Source: Burkholderiales bacterium (GTDB lineage Bacteria > Pseudomonadota > Gammaproteobacteria > Burkholderiales > Burkholderiaceae_C). Taken from it: a DNA stretch of 59,498 nucleotides. The notes beneath the pieces are model-generated. The model saw only the letters and a list, made by a program, of their open reading frames with translations. It ran no database searches and had not been told where the DNA came from. The stretch spans positions 1 through 59,498 of the forward strand of contig JAGWTU010000032.1 in assembly GCA_028868825.1 (NCBI GenBank), in the 5' to 3' direction. This document shows, piece by piece, positions 16,114 to 26,354 of this stretch; positions within the stretch are counted from its first letter, which is position 1; each line of letters opens with the position of its first letter. The position numbers and the translations under genes were made by a program.

Positions 16114-16605
16114 TCAGCGCAGGCGCCGGACCTTCGGTGAGCGGTTCGACCCCGGGATCTCGAGGAAGAAGGCGCCCAGCGCACCGCGGCGTATCGTCAC
16201 TTTGGCATCGGTCATCGAACGCGTGACGCCCGAGCTGCCGTCGATGACTTGCCAGACCTGGCCATTGCTCATCGCGATGCGGTCGTCGGCGCGCCAGCCG
16301 TCGAACGCGCCCGCGATCGTCAATTCGATCGCGTCGGCATCGGCCGGCGCCGGCTTGGGCTGCAGCCCGAAGCCTTGTTCGGCGCCCCTCGCGGCGGCGA
16401 CCGGCGGTGGCGCGACGGTCCTCGCTGCCGTGGCGGCCGCTGGCGCTGCGGCAGGCGCGGCGCCGATCGCGTCGTAGCAGGCCAGCCGCGGCATCGCCTC
16501 GGCGATGCCGCGGCAGTTCGCCAGCGCATCGTCGGCGCGGGCGGCGCCGGTCGCGGTCGCCGCCAGCAGCGGCAACGCAAGTTTCAGCATCTGGGACTTG
16601 TTCAC
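16114..16605 (-). CDS. Small secreted protein of unknown function
   Basis: A 163-residue protein with an N-terminal signal peptide (LKLALPLLAATATGAARA, cleavage near ARADD), a CRGIAEAMPRLACYDAI segment whose two Cys could form a disulfide, an Ala/Pro linker and a C-terminal region ending in GSNRSPKVRRLR. The Cys-x-x-I-...-RLACYD pattern recurs in several periplasmic families, but I cannot name one securely. The start is GTG 16605 or ATG 16590. A TAGAAT -10-like hexamer (plus-strand 16612-16617) sits only 6 bases before the GTG, so the message may be leaderless or use the ATG. It converges on mccA. Confidence 0.7.
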   Translation of the reverse strand: MNKSQMLKLALPLLAATATGAARADDALANCRGIAEAMPRLACYDAIGAAPAAAPAAATAARTVAPPPVAAARGAEQGFGLQPKPAPADADAIELTIAGAFDGWRADDRIAMSNGQVWQVIDGSSGVTRSMTDAKVTIRRGALGAFFLEIPGSNRSPKVRRLR

Positions 16606-16611
16606 GCGACG

Positions 16612-16617
16612 ATTCTA
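16612..16617 (-). promoter_or_regulatory. Candidate -10 of the small secreted-protein gene
   Basis: TAGAAT on the minus strand ends 6 bases before the GTG at 16605. The same hexamer occurs before ppa and etfB. No convincing -35 is seen. Confidence 0.4.
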
Positions 16618-16626
16618 GGGTCCAGG

Positions 16627-16652
16627 AAAAAGGCCGGCGCAAGGCCGGCCTT
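16627..16652 (-). terminator. Intrinsic terminator of hppA
   Basis: On the minus strand a 9-base stem AAGGCCGGC / GCCGGCCTT with a 5-base loop runs directly into a T tract. It lies about 20 bases past the hppA stop, before the small secreted-protein gene. This is a textbook Rho-independent terminator. Confidence 0.85.
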
Positions 16653-16672
16653 CGACGGACGGAGCGCCGCGG

Positions 16673-19132
<2,460 letters not shown>

Positions 19133-19294
19133 GGAACAGCTCCTTCGTCTATCGTGGTTCTTCGAACGGCGCGCCGGCAGACCGGCACGGATCTCCCGGC
19201 GCAATTCAACGCGGGCGGATGCTAAGTGATCACCCTGACAAGGCAGCCTGGGGTTTGCGATCGGTCCGCGTCAGGGCCCGGCAAGATCGAACCC

Positions 19295-19300
19295 TAGAAT
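19295..19300 (+). promoter_or_regulatory. Candidate -10 of ppa
   Basis: TAGAAT 40 bases before the ppa ATG, inside the 208-base gap between the divergent hppA and ppa genes. The -35 is not recognisable. No other feature is visible in this gap except the 17-base repeat noted separately. Confidence 0.4.
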
Positions 19301-19340
19301 GGACCGCCTTCCTGACACCAGCAATACACCCGAGGTCCCC

Positions 19341-19877
19341 ATGAGCCTGCACAACGTCACCCCGGGAGCCAAGGCGCCCGCCGAGTTCAACGTCATCATC
19401 GAGATCCCGATGAACGCCGACCCGATCAAGTACGAGGTCGACCACGAGACCGGCGCGATCTTCGTCGACCGTTTCATGAGCACGGCGATGCATTACCCCT
19501 GCAACTACGGCTACATCCCCGACACGCTGTCCGACGACGGCGACCCGGTCGACGTGCTCGTCATGACGCCGGTGCCGCTGATCCCCGGCGTCGTCGTCAC
19601 CTGCCGCGCCCTGGGCCTGCTGAAGATGGAAGACGAGGCCGGTGGCGACAACAAGCTGCTCGCCGTGCCGATCGACAAGATCCTGTCGATCTACAGCCAG
19701 TGGAAGGACGCCACGGACCTGAACCCGGCGCGCCTGAAGACGATCCAGCATTTCTTCGAGCACTACAAGGACCTCGAGGAAGGCAAGTGGGTCAAGATCC
19801 TGGGCTGGGAAGGCCCGGAAGCGGCGCAGCGCGAGATCGTCGAAGGCATCGCGAGCTACAAGAAGGCGCACGCCTAG
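19341..19877 (+). CDS. ppa: Soluble inorganic pyrophosphatase
   Basis: Family I cytoplasmic pyrophosphatase that hydrolyses PPi and pulls biosynthetic reactions forward. The 178-residue product shows the family signature DGDPVDVLV with its metal-binding Asp residues, the basic substrate-binding [12 protein letters not shown] region and [12 protein letters not shown] 19341 was preferred to the longer frame at 19299 because family members start with a short N-terminus before the conserved FNVIIEIP. It is divergent from hppA, so two PPi-consuming enzymes share one intergenic region. It ends in a 4-base convergent overlap with the next gene. Confidence 0.96.
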   Translation: MSLHNVTPGAKAPAEFNVIIEIPMNADPIKYEVDHETGAIFVDRFMSTAMHYPCNYGYIPDTLSDDGDPVDVLVMTPVPLIPGVVVTCRALGLLKMEDEAGGDNKLLAVPIDKILSIYSQWKDATDLNPARLKTIQHFFEHYKDLEEGKWVKILGWEGPEAAQREIVEGIASYKKAHA

Positions 19878-21076
19878 GCTGAACCGGGCTCCTGCGCGAC
19901 GGTCCGGTCCTTGAACGGGCTGCGGTCGCGCAGCTCGTCGACATATTGCTCGACGCCGGCGCCTTCGCTGGCGAGGAAATCGGCCACGGCGCTGGCGAAT
20001 CTCGCATCGCGCAGCCAATGCGCCGAGGCCGTCGCCACCGGCAGCAGGCCACGCGCCATCTTGTGCTCCCCTTGGGCGCCGCCCTCGAAGCGGCGGTAGC
20101 CGCGCTCCAGGCACCAGGCCAGCGGCTGGTAGTAGCAGGCCTCGAAGTGCAGGCAGGGCAGGGGCTCGACGCAGCCCCAGTAGCGGCCCCAGGCGGCGCC
20201 GCGCGCGGGGTCGATGGCGATCAGCGACGCGGCGATCGGTGCGCCCGCGCGATGCGCGACGAAGAGCAGCCAGTTCCCCGCCATCGTCGCCGCCATGCGG
20301 GTGAAGAACTCGCGCGTCAGGTACGGCGTGCTGTGGTGCGCCTCGTAGGTCAGGACGTAGCAGCGGTGGAAGAAGTTCCACAGATCCTCGGTGATCGCCG
20401 CACCCTCGTGCACCGTGAAGGTCACGCCCTGTTCGGCGACGCGGCGCCGCTCCTGCAGGATCTTCTTGCGCTTGTCGCGCTGCAGCCGCGCCAGCAGCGC
20501 GGCGAAGTCGGGTGCCGGGTCCTGCTCGTCGCGCGTCCAGTGGAACTGCACGCCGCGGCGGATCATCCAGCCCGCGGCCTCGAGTGCGGCGAGGTCGGCA
20601 GGGGCCGGGAACAAGACATGCGCCGACGACAGCTTCGCGTTGCGCGCGAGCTCGCCCAGCACGGCGACGAGGCGCTCGCGCAGCGCCGCGCTGCGCGCCA
20701 GCAGCCGCGACCCCGGCACCGGCGTGAAAGGCACTGCGCCGAGCAGCTTGGGGTAGTAGCGCAGGCCGTGGCGGCGGTAGGCGTCGGCCCAGGCCCAGTC
20801 GAAGACATACTCGCCGTAGCTGTGGGTCTTCAGGTACTGCGCCGTCGCGGCGACGAGCTCGCCGCCGCACTCGATCGTCACGAACTGCGGCGCCCAGCCG
20901 GTCTCGGGCACCGCGCTGCCCGACTCGTGCAGCGCATCGAGGTACTCGTGGCGCATGAACGGCGTCGGCGCTTCCTGGGTTTCGAGCAGCGCGTTCCAGG
21001 CCGCCGCGGCTATCGCCGAGGGCCTGTCGTGGACCCGGATGACATAATCGTTTTCGATGACTTTGATCTGTGACAT
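19874..21076 (-). CDS. COG3146-type acyltransferase (FemAB/GNAT-like)
   Basis: A 400-residue protein of the family often annotated as GNAT N-acetyltransferase or peptidogalycan biosynthesis protein (DUF482). Visible conserved segments are the N-terminal [16 protein letters not shown], the aromatic [21 protein letters not shown], and the C-terminal [24 protein letters not shown] and [12 protein letters not shown]. The substrate is not known. The ATG at 21076 lies 15 bases from the divergent nadE. The stop shares the tetranucleotide CTAG with the ppa stop, so the two genes overlap tail to tail. Confidence 0.85.
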   Translation of the reverse strand: MSQIKVIENDYVIRVHDRPSAIAAAAWNALLETQEAPTPFMRHEYLDALHESGSAVPETGWAPQFVTIECGGELVAATAQYLKTHSYGEYVFDWAWADAYRRHGLRYYPKLLGAVPFTPVPGSRLLARSAALRERLVAVLGELARNAKLSSAHVLFPAPADLAALEAAGWMIRRGVQFHWTRDEQDPAPDFAALLARLQRDKRKKILQERRRVAEQGVTFTVHEGAAITEDLWNFFHRCYVLTYEAHHSTPYLTREFFTRMAATMAGNWLLFVAHRAGAPIAASLIAIDPARGAAWGRYWGCVEPLPCLHFEACYYQPLAWCLERGYRRFEGGAQGEHKMARGLLPVATASAHWLRDARFASAVADFLASEGAGVEQYVDELRDRSPFKDRTVAQEPGSA

Positions 21077-21091
21077 TCAGGGCCCGGCAAG

Positions 21092-22774
21092 ATGAAAGTG
21101 GCACTCGCGCAGATCAACGCGACGGTCGGCGACCTCGCCGGCAACGCACGCCTCGTCGCCGCCGCGGCCCGCCAAGCGCATCGCCAGGGTGCGAACCTGG
21201 TGCTGGCCCCCGAACTGGCGCTGTGCGGCTACCCGCCCGAGGACCTGCTGCTGCGTCCGGCCTTCATGCAGGCCTGCGCCGAGACGCTGGCCGGCCTGGC
21301 GCAGGAACTGGCCGATTGCCCCGGGCTGCATCTCGTCGTCGGCCATCCGCATCAGTTCGGTCCGCACGGCGATATTAGGTCGAAGTCGATCGCGGTGCAG
21401 CAACGCTTCAACGCCGCCTCGGTGATCGCCGATGGGCGCATCGTCGGCACCTATTGCAAGCGCGAACTGCCGAACTACCAGGTCTTCGACGAGCGGCGCT
21501 ATTTCGCGTCCGGGCGCGACGCCGGCCAGGGGCCGCTGGTGTTCGACGTCGACGGCCTGCGCGTCGGCCTGCTGATCTGCGAGGACGCCTGGTTCGACGA
21601 GCCGGTGCACGCGACCTGCGCCGCCGGCGCCGAGCTGCTGTGCGTGATCAACGCCTCGCCCTTCCATCTCGACAAGGGCGGCGAGCGCGAGGCGCTGATG
21701 GCCCAGCGCGCGCGCGGCTGCGGCCTGCCGCTGCTCTACGCCCACCTCGTCGGCGGTCAGGACGAGGTCGTCTTCGACGGCGCCTCGTTCGCGCTCGACG
21801 CCGAGGGCCGGGTGACCGCGCGCGCGCCCTCGTTCGAGGAGGACCTGCTGGTCGTCGAGATCGGTGCCGACCGCGTGCCGCGCGGGCCGCTGGCACCGCT
21901 GCCCGAACTCGAGGCGCAGGCCTGGGCGGCGCTGGTCACCGGCGTGCGCGACTACCTGGGCAAGAACCGCTTCCCGGGCGCCATCATCGGGCTGTCGGGC
22001 GGCATCGATTCGGCGCTGGTGCTCGCCGTCGCCGTCGACGCCCTCGGGGCTGAGCGTGTGCGTGCGGTGATGATGCCGTCGCCGTACACGGCCGACATCT
22101 CCTGGATCGACGCCCGCGAGATGGCGCTGCGCCTGGGCGTGCGCTACGACGAGATCGCGATCGCGCCGATGTTCGACGCCTTCCGCGCCGCGCTCGCGCC
22201 GCAGTTCGCCGGCCTGGCCGAGGACACGACCGAGGAGAACCTGCAGGCCCGCATCCGCGGCACGCTGCTGATGGCGTTGTCGAACAAGAGCGGCGCCATC
22301 GTGCTGACCACCGGCAACAAGAGCGAGATGGCGACCGGCTACTGCACGCTCTACGGCGACATGGCGGGTGGCTTCGCGGTCATCAAGGATGTCGCCAAGA
22401 CGCTCGTCTACCGCCTCGCGGCCTGGAAGAACCGCCAGCCGACGCGGCGTGCCGACGGCAGCGTGGGCCCGGTGATCCCCGAGCGCATCATCACGCGGCC
22501 GCCTTCGGCCGAACTGCGCCCCGACCAGACCGACCAGGACAGCCTGCCGCCTTACGAGATCCTCGACGCGATCCTTTCGCGCTACATGGAAGACGACCAG
22601 GGGATCGACGAAATCGTCGCCGCCGGTTTCGACCGCGCCGATGTCGAGCGGGTCACTCGATTGATCAAGATCAATGAATACAAGCGCCGCCAGTCGCCGG
22701 TGGGCATCCGGGTCACCCACCGGGGCTTCGGCCGGGACTGGCGGTATCCCATCACGTCCGGGTTCCGTGCTTAA
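21092..22774 (+). CDS. nadE: Glutamine-dependent NAD+ synthetase
   Basis: Last step of NAD+ synthesis: amidation of nicotinic acid adenine dinucleotide with glutamine as nitrogen donor. The 560 residues comprise an N-terminal nitrilase-type glutaminase domain (about 1-260) with the catalytic Cys in LLICEDAW (Cys163), and a C-terminal ATP pyrophosphatase domain with the P-loop GLSGGIDSAL and TTGNKSEMATGY. The two-domain length fits the glutamine-hydrolysing form. It is followed after 36 bases by a P-II gene, a plausible nitrogen-linked pairing. Confidence 0.96.
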   Translation: MKVALAQINATVGDLAGNARLVAAAARQAHRQGANLVLAPELALCGYPPEDLLLRPAFMQACAETLAGLAQELADCPGLHLVVGHPHQFGPHGDIRSKSIAVQQRFNAASVIADGRIVGTYCKRELPNYQVFDERRYFASGRDAGQGPLVFDVDGLRVGLLICEDAWFDEPVHATCAAGAELLCVINASPFHLDKGGEREALMAQRARGCGLPLLYAHLVGGQDEVVFDGASFALDAEGRVTARAPSFEEDLLVVEIGADRVPRGPLAPLPELEAQAWAALVTGVRDYLGKNRFPGAIIGLSGGIDSALVLAVAVDALGAERVRAVMMPSPYTADISWIDAREMALRLGVRYDEIAIAPMFDAFRAALAPQFAGLAEDTTEENLQARIRGTLLMALSNKSGAIVLTTGNKSEMATGYCTLYGDMAGGFAVIKDVAKTLVYRLAAWKNRQPTRRADGSVGPVIPERIITRPPSAELRPDQTDQDSLPPYEILDAILSRYMEDDQGIDEIVAAGFDRADVERVTRLIKINEYKRRQSPVGIRVTHRGFGRDWRYPITSGFRA

Positions 22775-23149
<375 letters not shown>

Positions 23150-23158
23150 TCTCCGCGC

Positions 23159-23752
23159 TCAGACGCGCGAGAGGTCGCTTGCGCCGTCGGCGCCGTTGTT
23201 GAACTTCGCGGCGAGTCCCTGCAGCAGCCGCTCGGGCTCGGTATCGACGATCAGGTTGTCGTGCTGCTCGGCGCCGAGGAAACCTTCGGCGACCGTGTGG
23301 CGCATGAAGCGCAGCAGGTCCGCGTAATAGCCGGCGACGTCGAGCAGGGCCAGCGGCTTGGCGTGGTAGCCGAGCTGGCGCCAGGTCCAGACCTCGTACA
23401 GTTCCTCGAGCGTGCCGATGCCGCCCGGCAGCGCGATGAAGGCGTCGGCGCGCTCGGCCATCATGCGCTTGCGGATGTGCATGTCGGGGACGACATGCAA
23501 CTCGTCGAGCCCGTGGTGCCCGACCTCGCGCTGCTGCAGCGACTCGGGGATCACGCCGACGACGCGGCCGCCCGCGGCCATCGTCGCGTCGGCGACCTCG
23601 CCCATCAGGCCGACTTTGCCGCCGCCATAGACGAGTTGCCAGCCGCGCGAACCGATGGCGCGGCCGAGCGCGCGCGCGACCTCGGTGTAGGCGGGCCGCG
23701 CACCGTGGCGCGAGCCGCAGTAGACGCAGAGGCTGATCGGGGCTGACTTCAA
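23159..23752 (-). CDS. LOG-family protein (TIGR00730, probable cytokinin riboside monophosphate phosphoribohydrolase)
   Basis: Rossmann-fold protein of 197 residues with the family motifs [10 protein letters not shown] and PGGIGTLEE. Characterised LOG homologues cleave nucleoside 5'-monophosphates to base and ribose 5-phosphate; the physiological bacterial substrate is uncertain. I take TTG 23752 as start: it overlaps the stop of the RDD gene (TTGA), gives the standard length, and begins just before the conserved ISLCVYCGS. The longer open frame upstream reads through the RDD gene in another frame. It is the last gene of the sigma-factor operon. Confidence 0.87.
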   Translation of the reverse strand: MKSAPISLCVYCGSRHGARPAYTEVARALGRAIGSRGWQLVYGGGKVGLMGEVADATMAAGGRVVGVIPESLQQREVGHHGLDELHVVPDMHIRKRMMAERADAFIALPGGIGTLEELYEVWTWRQLGYHAKPLALLDVAGYYADLLRFMRHTVAEGFLGAEQHDNLIVDTEPERLLQGLAAKFNNGADGASDLSRV

Positions 23753-24261
23753 GGGCGGGGGCGGTTCTTCGGACTCAGCACCAGACGCGTGCCGCACAGT
23801 GCATCGTGCCAGTATTGACGATCGGGGTGTAGCCGCGCCAGCGCGGCGTAGCCGAGCACGCCGGCGAGCAGGGTCGTGAAGCTGGCCCAGGGGGTGTGGA
23901 TGCCGGCCAGCCAGAGCGCGAGCAGCGCCGGCGCGAACCACATCCAGGCCGCGAGGTAGCGGCAGCCCGCGCGCAGTGCCGATACGCGCTGGCCATCCCG
24001 GGTGAGGAGCCGGATCTGCCAGGTCTGCATCGCCAGCGTCTGCCCCGTGCGCGACCAGAAGGTGACGAAATACAGGCCCAGCACGACGAACAGGAAGGCC
24101 TGCAGCCCATGCGTGCCCTGCAGCGCGTGGCGTTGCTGGGTCGCGGTGGCATAGATGAAGCCGGCGACCATCAGCACGCCGAACAGCAGCACGCCTTCGT
24201 AGACGAAGCAGGCGAGGCGGCGAGCCAGTGGCGGCGCCGGCGCCGGATCGGGCGCGCTCAC
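23749..24261 (-). CDS. RDD-family membrane protein
   Basis: A 170-residue integral membrane protein with the family pattern: an [15 protein letters not shown] first segment containing the Arg/Glu signature, a second membrane span ([17 protein letters not shown]), a [14 protein letters not shown] segment and a third hydrophobic stretch ([12 protein letters not shown]). The RDD family is widespread and functionally diverse; some members act in ion or solute transport. The start is GTG 24261, overlapping the stop of the DUF3106 gene (GTGA). Its own stop overlaps the LOG start. Confidence 0.85.
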   Translation of the reverse strand: MSAPDPAPAPPLARRLACFVYEGVLLFGVLMVAGFIYATATQQRHALQGTHGLQAFLFVVLGLYFVTFWSRTGQTLAMQTWQIRLLTRDGQRVSALRAGCRYLAAWMWFAPALLALWLAGIHTPWASFTTLLAGVLGYAALARLHPDRQYWHDALCGTRLVLSPKNRPRP

Positions 24262-25082
24262 CGCAGGGCCGAGGCCGGCGTGGATGCCGCGGTATGGCCT
24301 GGGCTAGCGGCCGAGGCAGTCGCCAGGGTTGGGGCCGGGGAGGCGGGGGCCTTCGACGACGGCGTGGATGCCGGCCGTGCCGGCACGGCGATACGGCGCC
24401 GCGGCATCAGCGTCACCGGGTCGACGTCCTTGGCGGTGGCCTGGATGTGCGGCTGCCCGGCGACGCGGCTCGGCGCCGGCGCCCGGTGCAGCGACATCGT
24501 CGTCGTCGTCGCTCCGGGCATGGCCTGGACGACGATCGGCGTCACGGGGTGGCTCGTCGCCGCGGGTGGTGCCGCACGTCGAGCTGCACCCGAGGCGGCG
24601 TGGCGGCCATCGGCGCCGGATGCCGTCTTGGCGGCCGGCTTGGCGCGTTGAGCCAGGTTCTTGCGTTCGGCGTCTGGCAGCGCCTGGTAGGCCTGCCATT
24701 TCGCCTGGCGCTCGTCGGCCGGCAGGCGGCGGACCTCCTGGAACTGGATGCGCGCACGTGTGCGCTCGGCCGGCGTCATGCGTGCCCATTCGGTCATCCG
24801 TTCCTGCACGCGTACGCGCTCGGCCAGCGGCATCTTCGGAAACCGGGCCGCGACCTCGAGCCACTTCTCCTTGCGCCAGGGTCCGAGCGAGGACCATTCA
24901 CGCTGCATCGGCGCCAGCGCCTGCTGCTGCGCCGGCGTCAGCGAGGCCCAGGTCGGGCCGGCCTCGGTCGCGTGGGTGGCCGAGGCCGCCGAACCAGCCG
25001 AGTTCGCCGCGCCGGCGCCGGTGACGACGAGCAGGGCGGTCAGGCAGGCGAGCGCGCAGCGCAGCGGGCGCGGACGGATCAC
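24258..25082 (-). CDS. DUF3106 domain protein, secreted
   Basis: A 274-residue protein with a signal peptide ([20 protein letters not shown]), then a DUF3106-like region with repeats of the type [30 protein letters not shown] and [14 protein letters not shown] (about 45-130), and a long low-complexity Ala/Pro/Thr tail. Such Leu-Thr-Pro-x-Gln/Glu repeats recall LTXXQ-type periplasmic proteins (CpxP/Spy like), so an extracytoplasmic chaperone or sensor role beside a sigma factor is conceivable; this is inference. The start is GTG 25082 overlapping the DUF3619 stop (GTGA); longer frames upstream are not supported. Confidence 0.8.
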   Translation of the reverse strand: MIRPRPLRCALACLTALLVVTGAGAANSAGSAASATHATEAGPTWASLTPAQQQALAPMQREWSSLGPWRKEKWLEVAARFPKMPLAERVRVQERMTEWARMTPAERTRARIQFQEVRRLPADERQAKWQAYQALPDAERKNLAQRAKPAAKTASGADGRHAASGAARRAAPPAATSHPVTPIVVQAMPGATTTTMSLHRAPAPSRVAGQPHIQATAKDVDPVTLMPRRRIAVPARPASTPSSKAPASPAPTLATASAASPGHTAASTPASALR

Positions 25083-25552
25083 GGTTTCGGTGCGGTGCGC
25101 AGGTACTCGGCAAAGCCGGGGTCGCTGTAGGCGGTCGGCGGCAGGTTGTCGGCCAGCAACTGGGAGTCGAACTCGGCTGCCGCGACGACTTGCTCCTGCG
25201 CCGTCTGGTGCTCGATCATGAACAGGCCCGCGACCAGCAGCGCCAGCGGCAGCACCGAGGCCAGCCGCTGCCACAGCGGCCAGACGGCATCGAAGCCGCC
25301 AAAGCCGCGACCCAGCGTCGCGGCGCCCGAGGCGCTGACGCCGACGACGGTCGTCTGCGCCTGCGCGGCGGTCTGTCGCGCTGTCCGGCGTGCCTGCTGG
25401 GCTCGCGCCAGCGCCTGCTCGCGGCCGAAACGCAGACGCTCGGACACATCGTGAGGCAGGGTCTCGGCTTGAACACTCAGGCTGGCGGCGATGCGCGCGG
25501 CAAGCCGCGATTCGATCGCGGTGGCATCGTTCATGCGGCTGATGTTATTCAT
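25079..25552 (-). CDS. DUF3619 protein, one membrane span, possible anti-sigma partner
   Basis: A 157-residue protein with an Arg/Ala-rich N-terminal half (ESRLAARIAASL, LRFGREQALARAQQARR), a single predicted membrane segment (VLPLALLVAGLFMI, about residue 105) and a periplasmic tail. A cytoplasmic N-terminus, one span and a position directly after an ECF-type sigma gene are what one expects of an anti-sigma factor, but no known anti-sigma motif is visible. The ATG at 25552 overlaps the sigma stop (ATGA). Confidence 0.8.
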   Translation of the reverse strand: MNNISRMNDATAIESRLAARIAASLSVQAETLPHDVSERLRFGREQALARAQQARRTARQTAAQAQTTVVGVSASGAATLGRGFGGFDAVWPLWQRLASVLPLALLVAGLFMIEHQTAQEQVVAAAEFDSQLLADNLPPTAYSDPGFAEYLRTAPKP

Positions 25553-26115
25553 GGCGTAATTCCCTTGGATCTCAGAGCCTTGGCCAGCGCATGCACCGCC
25601 CGTGAGCAATGTGTCTTCACACTGCCCTCGGAGCAACCCATCACCTCGGCAGTTTCGGCGACATCGAACTCCTCCCAGTAACGCAGCAGGAACGCTTCTC
25701 GTTGACGTGCAGGGAGTTCGGCGACTTCACCGTCGATGAGACGCAGGATCTGTGCCCGTGATACCGCGTCGGCGGCGCTTTCGGTCCCCAGCGTGTCCTC
25801 GAGCGCGTGCAGGGTCTCCAGCAGATCGAAGTCGCCATCGTCCTCCGAACTGTCGAAGTCCGAAAGGTTCTGCATCACCGCGCCGCGCACTTTTTCGCGG
25901 CGGAACCAGTCCATCGTCGCGTTCGAGAGGATGCGCTGGAACAGCAGCGGCAGTTCGGCCGCCGGGCGGTCGGCGTACTTCTCGGCCAGCCGGATCATCG
26001 CGTCCTGGACCACGTCCAGCGCCGCGTCGTCGCCGCGAACCGCATAGACCGTGCGTTTGAAGGCACGTTTCTCGACGCTCTTGAGAAAGTCGGAAAGTTC
26101 TTTGTCGGTGGCCAA
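25549..26115 (-). CDS. ECF-type RNA polymerase sigma factor
   Basis: A 188-residue sigma-70 family protein with region 2 (DVVQDAMIRLAEKY and LLFQRILSNATMDWFRR) and region 4.2 helix-turn-helix (LPARQREAFLLRYWEEFDVAETAEVMGCSEG, then SVKTHCSRAVHALAKAL). An acidic insert (DFDSSEDDGDFDLLE) separates the two. The start is TTG 26115; no in-frame ATG lies upstream and the family N-terminus (KELSDFLKSVEKRAFKR) follows at once. It heads a five-gene minus-strand operon and is divergent from ilvI. The genes it controls cannot be read from the window. Confidence 0.9.
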   Translation of the reverse strand: MATDKELSDFLKSVEKRAFKRTVYAVRGDDAALDVVQDAMIRLAEKYADRPAAELPLLFQRILSNATMDWFRREKVRGAVMQNLSDFDSSEDDGDFDLLETLHALEDTLGTESAADAVSRAQILRLIDGEVAELPARQREAFLLRYWEEFDVAETAEVMGCSEGSVKTHCSRAVHALAKALRSKGITP

Positions 26116-26202
26116 CGGCGGAATGGGCGCATGCGCCCGGTTTGAGCGCGCGCGATTATGTCACCGCACCACAGTCATTCACGTCGGCGCGGGGCGCACG
26201 GC

Positions 26203-26208
26203 TATAAT
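26203..26208 (+). promoter_or_regulatory. Consensus -10 of the ilvI leader
   Basis: A perfect TATAAT. TTCACG at 26178-26183 is a possible -35, with a long 19-base spacer. The predicted start of transcription near 26215 leaves a leader of about 140 bases before ilvI. Confidence 0.6.
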
Positions 26209-26305
26209 GCTGCTTCGCACAACGTTCCCAGGGTCCCGCCGGCCGTCCGACCAGGGCGGCGGCTCAAGACCGCGCAGGCACCGAATCCGCCCCATAAGGG
26301 TGCGC

Positions 26306-26333
26306 AGGAGGTGCACCGATGGATTTTCGTTAG
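26306..26333 (+). promoter_or_regulatory. Mini-ORF with strong ribosome binding site in the ilvI leader
   Basis: AGGAGGTG (26306-26313) is followed 5 bases later by ATG GAT TTT CGT TAG (26319-26333), encoding MDFR. The ATG is in frame with the ilvI start 36 bases downstream, and both begin ATGGATTT. A short AGAG-AAA-CTCT hairpin (26332-26342) lies between. This could be a translated regulatory mini-ORF or part of a structured leader. Confidence 0.5.
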
Positions 26334-26354
26334 AGAAACTCTCAAAGGTTCCAC

